NCBI GenBank assembly: GCA_004762155.1 | Contig: SIHP01000014.1 | Span: 91,290 to 155,289 of the forward strand | From: Flavobacteriaceae bacterium | GTDB taxonomy: Bacteria; Bacteroidota; Bacteroidia; Flavobacteriales; Flavobacteriaceae | Direction: 5' to 3' | Length of the DNA: 64,000 nucleotides | In this document: positions 51,130-63,100 of the stretch, in pieces | Position numbering within the stretch: position 1 is the first letter of the stretch | Layout: each line of letters starts with the position of its first letter | Translations under genes and position numbers: made by a program | The notes under the pieces: generated by a model | Seen by the model: only the letters and a program-made list of their open reading frames with translations | Told to the model about the DNA's origin: nothing | The model's database searches: none

Positions 51130-54100
51130 ATGAATAGAAAGATACTTTTTAGTTTACTAGTAGTTTTTCAAGTTTTTGTAAGTTTTTCTCAAGAAAGCCC
51201 AGACTTACAAAAGATTGTTTCTAAAGACATACAATCAAGAAAAATTAGTGAGACTCCAGCTAATAATTTAATGGAAAAACGCCTTGCAGATACACCTTTT
51301 ACACAAAGGTTAGGTGCAGGTGGTATAAATGTTAGGGGGGATATTACATTTATTGGAAATAATATATTAAATAGAGATTCAGATGAAACGAGGGATTATT
51401 ATTTAGGCGCTGGTTATAGTACTGGAGGTGGTGGAGGAACAAGAACTTATACTTTTGATATTGTTGATGTTTTTGCTAATTCATACACATATGATCATGG
51501 TCCTGATGTTTCTTATAATTCTGATATTTATTTAGAAGAAGTACGCACAGGCGGCGGCGGCGGCGGTGGCGGTACCCGAACATCATATTATGTTCTTAAT
51601 AATGGTAATTTCTATATGGATTATATAGATGTTGATGACGCAGATGGTATAACTGGTAGTGGTTCAACATTTTCATCGAGTAAATCTTCTTTAAGTTTAC
51701 CTACCTGTTCTAGAGTAGTATATGCAGGTTTATATTGGGCAGGAATTTACCCTTATGATTCATGGGATAATCAAGGGAGCCCAAACTCTGGTTTTGATGA
51801 TATTCAATTTAAATTACCAGGTCAAGATTACGATCCTATTACAGCTGACGAGATCATTTATAATGATGGTATTTCAACACAAAGACCTTATGTTTGTTTT
51901 AAAGATATAACTGCAGATGTATCGGGTTTAACTGATCCTAATGGGGATTATTACGCGGCAAATATTAGGGCTACTGTAGGTTTAGATGAAGACAATGGTT
52001 TGGGGGGAGCAGCTGGTTGGGTAATGGTTGTTATTTATGAGAATGAGATAGAATCAAATAAAAATGTTTCAATTTTTGATGGATTTTCTACTATTGATGG
52101 ATCAAATGATACTGATGTCACTTTTTCTGGTTTTACAACAATTCCTGTGGGATCAGATCCAGGAAATCCAGCACCTGTAAGAGTACAGTTGTTAACAGCT
52201 GCATTAGAAGGAGATAATTTTATAGATGGAGATAATTTTCAAATAGAAGATGCTTCTGGTAATTATAATGATATTTTTACCACAACAACAAATCCAGTAG
52301 ATAATTTTTTCAATGGAAGTATAACTCAGTATGATAATTATGTAACAACAAGAGATCCAGCTAGTGAAAATACGTTAGGTTTTGATGTTGATTTATTTGA
52401 TTTAGACAATCCTAGTAATTCTGTTATAACCAACGAGCAGACCTCTATAAATATAAGATATACTACAAATGGAGATGTTTATTGGCCTTTTTTAAATGCC
52501 ATGACAGTAGAAATAATTGAACCAAAAATTCAGTTAGTAAAAACTATAGATGATGGAGCAGGCGATGATTTAAGTGGAACAGATGTAACTTTAGGAAGTC
52601 AATTATGGTATGATATAAGTTTTCAAAACATAGGTACAGATGATGCAGAGAATACTATAATAACAGATAGATTACCAAAAAATGTAGATTTATTAACTAC
52701 TACAGCACCTAATGGTTCCGTAGCACCAGATGGTACAAGATATGCAATTGAATTACCAGATGATGTAACAATTTTATCATATGATCCACCAAGTGCTGCA
52801 AATGATTTTAGAGCCGAGTTAGAACTTTCTGTAGATAACTCTTTAGTACTAGAAGGAGGTGCAATTCATAATATTAGAATTAACGTACAAGTAGTTACTG
52901 ATTGTAATGATTTAAGAGATGTATGTTCTAATGAGATTGAAAATCAAGCCTTTGCTTCTTATGAAGGTATTAGAGGAGGTTCAATAATAGATGGTGAAGA
53001 AAGTTTTTCATCACTTGATTCATGTAATTTTGGTGTTGTTGGATCATCTAACTTTTTAGTAGATGTTAGTTCATGTACTTATGAAAGAGAAGAGATTTTA
53101 TGTACTGCTTCTTTAACTTTAACTGCAGGAGATGGTTTTGAATCATATTCATGGACAAATAGTGCTGGTGTTTTTTTAGGTTCTACAAGAGAAATAGTTG
53201 TTACTACAACTGATACATATACAGTAATTAAAACAGCAGCAGCAAGTTCAGGATGTATTAGTACAGATGAAGTTATAGAAGTAATAGCATTTGGTTCAGG
53301 AGTAAATCCTTTATTATCTTTTGCTGATAATGTAAGAACATGTCCTAATGATAATACACAATTATTAGAAATGTATTTGTGTGGTGATACCGATTTTGTT
53401 GCCTTAAATTCAGGGGAGACAACTTCTTCAACTTCTACAGTAAAATGGCAGATGTTAAGTTCTTCTTGTACACCAGATGCAGATCCAAGTTGTCCTGTTT
53501 TAACAAGTACATGTTGGGAAGACGTAACTACAGGTGTAAATGATTTAATAAGAGATTTTTCTGATGCAGGACAATATAGATTAGAGATAACAGAAGATGG
53601 AGGTTGTTTTAATAGATATTATTTTAATGTTTTTAAGGCAACAATTAATCCTACTATTGATATAGAAGATATAATTTGTGGCAATGCAGGAAGCATTACA
53701 ATTTCAGGAGTTCCAACAGATTATGAATATGCAATAGTAACATCTGGAAGTGGTACACCTGCAGATACAGCATACCAACCACTTTCATCAGGAGAAACTA
53801 CATATGTTTTTGATGTTACTACAGCTGGTAATTATGATATTTATATACAAGCAGATGATACATCATGTGTATATGAATATTTAAATAACTCAGTTAACTC
53901 TATAGATATTGATGTTGATATTTCTTCTAATCCGGTTTTATGTGAAAGTACTTCAGTGGAAATTGATGTTCAGATAAACACAAATATCCCAGGTCCTTAT
54001 ACATATACTTTAATAGATAGTTCAAATAATACAGTAGGTACACCAAATGTTTCTTCAGATAGAACAAATACCTTTACAGTATCTGATGAAGATACTTATA

Positions 54101-57100
54101 CAGTACAAGTTACAACAGCGGAGTGTAGTTATTCTGATCAAATTATAATAACTAAACCTGATGAGTTAACAATAACAGCGGTAACTACAAAAGATATTGA
54201 TTGTACAGATGGTGAAATTACAATTACACCAGGAGGAGGTTCACCAACTTATACTTTAGCAGTTTGGTCATACACAGGAACAGGAACAACTATCTCATAT
54301 ACAAATGTTAGTGATATTTCTGATTTTATTACAACTACTCCCTTTACTGTTCCAGATGGAGAAGAAGGTACTTATGAATTCGTGGTTATTGATGATAACA
54401 ATTGTTCAATAATTTCATCTCCTGTTGATATTATTTTAGAAGATGATTTACAATTTACAGAATCATCTACAGATGTAACATGTAATGGAGTTGATGATGG
54501 TACTATTACAGTAGCCATTGATGGTCCTTTATTAGGTTACACTTTAGAATATAGTATTGATGGTGGAACAACATATGATTTCTCTGGTTCATTCACTGGT
54601 TTAGCCGCTGCAGATTATACCATAGATATTAGAGCAACAAAAGGATCAACCTCTTGTGCTTATTCTGTTGGTCCAATTAATATTTCTGCCCCAACTGCAA
54701 TTGTTTCAACAGCAAGTTTAGCACAAGATATATCTTGTGGTCAAGAAACAGGTGGGATAATTCAATTTACTCAAGCAACTGGAGGTAATGTTGGCGATCC
54801 TAATAATGATTATGAATACGGAATAAATGGAAACTATAGTTCTCAAAGATTAAGACAAAATTTAGGAGCTGATACATATGTATTAACAGTAAGAGATCGT
54901 AATAACCCTGCATGTATATTTGATGTTGGAACAATTACAATTGATCCTTTAGAAATTATACCAGATTTTACTGGTGTAGTTACTTATGATTGTGATGGTA
55001 ATGCTATTGTAACATTAAATCCTGATACAGCATCAACATTAACATTCAGTTATTTTATGGATGGTAATGAAGGAGGAATTCAATCTTCAAATGTGTTTAC
55101 AAATGTAAATCCAGCTTTACCAAGATTGTTTACTGTACGAGCAGATAGGGCTTGTGACAAGGAAGTATTTGTAAATATTTTTTCTGATCAACAGTTTACG
55201 GCAGTCTCAACGGGTAATTCAACTGATACATCATGTAATGGAGGATCAGATGGTACTATAGAAATAGAAGTTACTAATTTTGGAAGTTCATTTTCTTACA
55301 GTGTAAATGGAGCAACTGCTGTTACATCAACAACTAGCCCATTAACAATTAGTGGTTTGTCTCAAGGTTCAAACACTATTGTTGTTAGTCCAGATTCAAG
55401 TCTAGGAACTTGTTCAGAAACAATTACTGTAACTGTTAATGAACCAACATTAGTTGTTGCAAATGCAACTATTATTAAATTAGTTACTTGTAATCCAGCG
55501 ACAGGAGCAACTATTGAAGCAAGTGGAAGTGGAGGAACACCTCCATATGAATATAGTATTGATGGAGGAACTTTTCAAACAAGTGATTTATTTACGGATT
55601 TATCTGCAGCTACATATGAAATAAGAGTACGAGATGATAATAATTGTGAATCAACACCTTTTAGTATTACAGTAGATGCAGTATCTATAGTTAGTCATAC
55701 AGCTACAGCAACAACATGTTACGATGGAAGCAATGGTGAAATAGTAGTTACAGCAGATGCTGGAACTGGACCATTTTTATTTAGTAATAACAATGGTACT
55801 ACATGGCAAACACCAACGCCATCAACAGCAACAAATTACACATTTACAGGGTTAATACCTGGTACATATCAAGTATTAATACAGGATGGAAGTGGTTGTG
55901 AGTCAACAGTTTCTTCGGCTACAATAAATGATCAATTACAAGGATCAAGTGCAATTACAAATATTACCTGTAATGATGGAAGTATAGTTGTAAGTGGATC
56001 TGGAGGGGATACTAGTACAAGTTATCAATATTCCGTTGTTGCTACAACAACAGCACCATCTTTTGGTACGAATGATACATTTACAATTACAACAGCAGGA
56101 GATTATGATGTTTCGGTAAGAGATGGATCAGGATGTGTATATACGGAGACAGTTTCAGTAAGTTTAATAGCAAATCCTGTAACAACATCTGTAGCAACTC
56201 AACCAGATTGTGATGGGAACACAGGGTCAATAAGTGTAACTATATCAGAAGGAGTAGCAGATTATACTTTAGTAATAAATGGAACTGGAACTGGATTTAC
56301 AAATACCTTAACGTCAAGTGATGTAATAAGAAATTTTACAGGATTAGAAGATGATAGTTATGAAATTCAGGTAACAGATTCAAATGGATGTATATCAGTA
56401 CAGGAGACAGTAGTAATCAGTACACCAAATCCAATAGTTTCAAGTGCAAGTCAAACAGAGGATTATACATGTTTACAAAATGGAGAGATAACATTTGTAG
56501 CAGCTACGGGTGGAACAAGTCCATTTAGTTATGGAGTAAATGGAATATATGGTACAGATTTAGTTTATGACAACTTGACAGAAGGTACTTATGTGTTAAC
56601 TGTACGCGATGATAATGGTTGTGAGTTAGGTTTAACAACTATTGTTATAGATGCTTTACCTACTGAACCAACATTTAATTATTCAGTAGATTATAATTGT
56701 GATGGAACTGGAAATGCAACAATTACTCCAACTGATGCTAGTTATACGTACACATTAAATTCAAATACTCAAACATCCAATATATTTAATGATTTAACAG
56801 TAGGTAATCATACGATAACTATTGATTATGGTAGTGATTGTACCACAGATTTTGTAGTAACAATACAAGATAATCAAAGTTTTACAGGAAATATTCTTGC
56901 ACAAACTGATTCTGAATGTAATGGTTCAAATAACGGTAGTGTAACCATTGAAGCTGTTAACTTAGAAGGTACAACTTATGAATATTCTACAGATGGAGGA
57001 ACAAGTTGGTCTGAAACCGCAGATAATCCATATAGAATTGTAGGTTTAAGTGCGGATACTTATGATATTGTTATTCGTGAAACTTCAGGTTCTACAATAT

Positions 57101-60100
57101 GTGAAGTGCCCTTAGGAACGGTAACTATTACAGAACCAGAACCTTTAGGGGTAACAGGAACTATAGTTACAGAAACTTCTTGTTTAACAGATGGAACAGC
57201 AACAATTACAGTAGTAGGAACAGGAGGAACTTCTCAATATGAATTCAGTATAGACGATGGAGCAACTTGGCAAACATCAACTGTATTTTCTGGTTTAACA
57301 TCTGGTACATATTCTATAAGTATTAGAGATGATAGTAACTGTACAGAGTGTGGTTGTTCAACAAATCCTTTTGTTAATGGTAGTTTTGAAGATCCAGTAG
57401 AAACAACAACACGTTGGAGGCCAGTTCAAGAAAATTCTATTCCAGGTTGGGAAACTACAGCGACAGATAATATAATTGAAATATGGTTTAATGGTTTTAA
57501 TAGTGTAACTTCTTCTGACGGAAATAATCATGCAGAATTAAATGCGAATCAGCCTTCTTCATTATATCAAGAATTTTGTACAAGACCAGGTGATATTTTA
57601 AGCTGGTCTGTAGATCATAGAGGTAGATCAGGTGTAGATGTAGCAAGAGTTAGAATAGGTGGAAGTTTAAATTCAACTACGTTCTCAGAAACAATAATGA
57701 GCGATGGTAATACAGCATGGGGTTCTTATTCAGGTACCTATACCGTTCCTGCTGGTCAGTCTACAACTATTATATCTTTTGAAGCAATTTCAGCAGTTGG
57801 TGGAACTACAGTTGGTAATTTTATAGATAATGTTAACATGTCTATCAATCAAGTTAATTGTACACCATACACTATTACTATTGATCCGCCAGAAGCAGTA
57901 ACTCATACAGCAGTACCAACAGCATGTTATGATGGAAGTAATGGACAAATTGTAGTTTCAGCATTAACAGGAGATGGAGATTATAATTTTAGTATAGATG
58001 GCGGAACTACATGGGAAATTCCAACGTCAACAACAGACACAGATTATACATTTACAGGTTTAGTACCTGGAGATTATGATATTCAAGTAAGAGATGGTAA
58101 AGGCTGTGTATCAGTAGTATCAACATCAACGATAAACGATCAACTACAAGGATCTAGTACTATAACTAATATTACATGTAATGATGGAAGTATTGTAGTA
58201 AGCGGATCAGGCGGAGATACAAGTACAGCATATGAATATTCAGTAGTTGTAACAACAACAGCAGCATCTTATGGCGCAAGTGATACTTTCACAATAACAA
58301 CTGCAGGAGATTATGATGTTTCCGTACGTGACGGATTAGGGTGTATTTATACAGAAACAATAACAGTTTCAGTAATCACAAGTCCAAGTACAGTTTCAAC
58401 AGCAACACAACCAAGTTGTGATGGAGATACAGGAAGTATAAGTGTAGCAATTTCAGATGGAGTAGCAGATTATACGTTAACAGTAACAGGAACCGTATTA
58501 ACAGGATTTAGTAATACAGTAACGTCAAGTGATGTTATAAGAAGTTTTACAGGATTAGCAGATGATACTTATACGATTCAGGTAACCGATGGAAATGGAT
58601 GTCCATCAGTATCAGAGACCGTAGTAATCAGTACTCCAAATCCAATAGTTTCAAGTGCAAGTCAAACAGAGGATTATACATGTTTACAAAATGGAGAGAT
58701 AACATTTGTAGCAGCTACAGGCGGAACAAGTCCATTTAGTTATGGATTAAATGGAGTTTATAGTACAGATTTAGTTTATGATAACTTGACAGAAGATACT
58801 TATGTATTAACTGTACGTGATGCTAATGGATGTGAGATAAGTTTAACAAGTATAACAATTGATGCATTACCAACTGAGCCTGTTTTAACTTATAGTGTTT
58901 CTTATAATTGTGATGGAACAGGAAACGCCACTATAACGCCAACAGATGCAAGTTATACGTATACGTTAAATTCAGTTATAAATCCATCATTAAATGTGTT
59001 TAATAATTTAGCAGTAGGTGATCATACAGTAACAGTAGATTACGGAAGTGATTGTACAGTTGATGTTGTAGTAACGGTAGCAGCGAATCAAGAATTGCAA
59101 GGAATAATAACCGCAAGTACAGATGCAGTATGTAACGGAAGTAGTGATGGAACATTAACATTTAGTGCGACTAATTTTGGAACTACATTTGATTATAGTA
59201 CAGATGGAGGATCAACATTTACCACAGGAGAGACTACAAGTCCAGTAACAGTAAGTGGATTATTAGCAGGAACTTATAATGTTCAAATAAGAACAACAAT
59301 AGGAACCACATGTACCGTTGATTTAGGAAATGTAACAATAGATGAGCCAACTGTTGTATTAGCAAGTGGAACAATTAGTAAAGAAGTAACTTGTAATCCA
59401 GCAACAGGAGCAACTATAGATCCAAGTGGATCAGGCGGAACAGGGCCATATACTTTCCAATTAGATGGAGCAGGATCATTCCAAGCAGGATCATTTACAG
59501 ATGTAGCAGCAGGAACACATACAATTATAGCACAAGATGTTAACGGATGTTTATCAGCAGCAATTAATATAATAGTTGATCCATCAGTAAATCCAACACA
59601 TACAGCAGTACCAACTGCTTGTTATGATGGAAGTAACGGACAAATAGTTGTAACTGGAGCAAGTGGATCAGGAAGTGATTACAATTTCAGTATAGATGGC
59701 GGAACTACATGGGAGATCCCAAGCCCAACAACAGACACAGATTATACATTTACAGGTTTAGTACCTGGAGATTATGATGTTCAAGTAAGAGATGGATTTG
59801 GTTGTGTATCAGTAGTGTCAACGGTAACCATTAATACGCAATTACAAGGATCTAGTACTATAACTAATATTACGTGTAATGATGGAAGTATTGTAGTAAG
59901 CGGATCAGGCGGAGATACAAGTACAGCATATGAATATTCAGTAGTTGCAACAACAACAGCAGCATCTTATGGCGCAAGTGATACTTTCACAATAACAACT
60001 GCAGGAGATTATGATGTTTCCGTACGTGACGGATTAGGGTGTATTTATACAGAAACAGTAACAGTTTCAGTAATCACAAGTCCAAGTACAGTTTCAACAG

Positions 60101-63100
60101 CAACACAACCAAGTTGTGATGGAGATACAGGAAGTATAAGTGTAGCAATTTCAGATGGAGTAGCAGATTATACGTTAACAGTAACAGGAACCGTATTAAC
60201 AGGATTTAGTAATACAGTAACGTCAAGTGATGTTATAAGAAGTTTTACAGGATTAGCAGATGATACTTATACGATTCAGGTAACCGATGGAAATGGATGT
60301 CCATCAGTATCAGAGACCGTAGTAATCAGTACTCCAAATCCAATAGTTTCAAGTGCAAGTCAAACAGAGGATTATACATGTTTACAAAATGGAGAGATAA
60401 CATTTGTAGCAGCTACAGGCGGAACAAGTCCATTTAGTTATGGATTAAATGGAGTTTATAGTACAGATTTAGTTTATGATAACTTGACAGAAGATACTTA
60501 TGTATTAACTGTACGTGATGCTAATGGATGTGAGATAAGTTTAACAAGTATAACAATTGATGCATTACCAACTGAGCCTGTTTTAACTTATAGTGTTTCT
60601 TATAATTGTGATGGAACAGGAAACGCCACTATAACGCCAACAGATGCAAGTTATACGTATACGTTAAATTCAGTTATAAATCCATCATTAAATGTGTTTA
60701 ATAATTTAGCAGTAGGTGATCATACAGTAACAGTAGATTACGGAAGTGATTGTACAGTTGATGTTGTAGTAACGGTAGCAGCGAATCAAGAATTGCAAGG
60801 AATAATAACCGCAAGTACAGATGCAGTATGTAACGGAAGTAGTGATGGAACATTAACATTTAGTGCGACTAATTTTGGAACTACATTTGATTATAGTACA
60901 GATGGAGGATCAACATTTACCACAGGAGAGACTACAAGTCCAGTAACAGTAAGTGGATTATTAGCAGGAACTTATAATGTTCAAATAAGAACAACAATAG
61001 GAACCACATGTACCGTTGATTTAGGAAATGTAACAATAGATGAGCCAACTGTTGTATTAGCAAGTGGAACAATTAGTAAAGAAGTAACTTGTAATCCAGC
61101 AACAGGAGCAACTATAGATCCAAGTGGATCAGGCGGAACAGGGCCATATACTTTCCAATTAGATGGAGCAGGATCATTCCAAGCAGGATCATTTACAGAT
61201 GTAGCAGCAGGAGCACATACAATTATAGCACAAGATGTTAACGGATGTTTATCAGTAGCATTTAATATTACTGTTAATCCTATCGTGCCAATTGTATTTA
61301 CAACTGCACCAACAGTATGTTATGATGGAACAAATGGTCAAATATTTGTTGATGTTACCGCTGGAAATGGAGATTATCAATTTATTTTAAATAGTGGTGC
61401 ACCTCAAGTACCAGGAACTTCAAGTTATACGTTCACAGGTTTAGGAGCAGGAACTTATACAATAGATGTTATAGATGGATTTGGATGTACAGTTACTCAG
61501 CAAACTGCAACTATTAACGAAGAGTTAACAGCAACAGCAGACGCAACAGATGCTAGTTGTGGAAATGGAGAAATTTTAGTCACAACTTCAGGAGGTACAG
61601 GATCAGGAACATACGTATATTCTACAACAGCAGCAAATGCAGGAACACCTGCAGATGGAACATTTACAAATACCAATCCTATTTCTCAAGTAGCAGGGAC
61701 TTATGATGTTTATGTTAGAGATAATAATGGAGCTACTGGATATTGTGAGTTCTTAATTGAAGATATAGTTATTGATGCAATAACAAATGTGAGTATAGCT
61801 TTAACAGCTACACAGCCTATTTGTTTTAATGACACAGGTAGTGTAGAAGTTAATATTTCAGATGGAGAGTTACCAAATACTATAACATTATTAGATTCTG
61901 GATCTACAACAGTTGATAGTGTAGTAGGTTTTACGGGAACATCATATATTTTTACAAACTTATCAGCAGATACATATACTGTTACCATTACGGATAATTT
62001 AGGATGTTCAGACTCAGAATCTATTGTTATAATTAATCCAGTAGATTTAGTTATGGACATTCAAGGAGTTCCACCTCCAACATGTGACGCTGTAGATCCA
62101 GCAAATACTGGATTTAATTTTATTAATATAGATCCAACAGATTATGCCCCTCATACATTACAATATAGTGTTGATAATGGTACTACTTGGGTTGATTTTA
62201 TATCAACAAGTGGTCAAGTTAGAGGTTATAACCCTGGTGATATTGTATATCCAGTCTTACGTGTATCTGACGCATCAGGTGGGTTAGGAAATACAAGATG
62301 TATTTTAAGTTATGGTCAATATATAATACCGTTTAATGTTAGTGGTATAGTAGTAACTGTTACTCCACAAGGAAATTGTGCAGATGGATATAGTGTTTTA
62401 GTTGAAGCACAAGGAGGTACAGGGCCATTTTTGTTTTCTGTTAACGATTTTTCATTTGCAGCAGGTTTACCTTCAAACACATTAGATCCTAATACATATG
62501 AATTTACAGGTTTAGTTCCAGGAGTTCCTTATGATTTTTATGTAAGAGATACCAAAGGAACCCTTATAGAAACAGATGATTGTATAGAAATAAATGATAA
62601 TCCAGTAGATACATCATTTGCTGACGTTTTAATAACTGGAGTTGTTGATAGTGAACAATGTAACGGAAGCGCCAATGGAGAAATAACCTTTACAATTAAT
62701 GATACTTCAGGAATTTTAACAGGTGAAACTATTAGTTGGGAATTATTTGATTCTAATACAGATGCGCCATTAACAATACCAATAACGGGAAGTCAAACTA
62801 ATACAGATCCTATAATAGTATCAAGTTTACCACAAGGTTTATATTTTATTGTTTTAAGTATTCCTGCTGCAACTTCAGGACTATCTACAGAATGTAGTTG
62901 GGGTAGTATTGATTATGAAATAGAAGAATCACAACCTCTAATTGGTAGTCTTTCATTAGGTGATAATATTACTTGTAGTCAACCTGGGGTAATAAATATA
63001 AATGCATCTGGAGGTACACTTCCATATACATACTCAGTATCATCATTAACAAATGCATCGACAGCAACAGTTGTAGGAAACATGATACAAGTAAGTTATG

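Noticed and set aside
61710..62060. 116-residue open frame on the minus strand opposite the adhesin
   Set aside because: It is a shadow of the SprB repeat frame: no signal, no family features, composition follows the opposite strand's repeats. The same holds for 63387-63569 (minus) and 51722-51910 (plus, other frame).
54000..63000. Regular repeats that could look like CRISPR or satellite DNA
   Set aside because: Repeats are in-frame protein repeats of about 240 nt with coding-type variation, without short constant direct repeats and unique spacers, and no cas genes.
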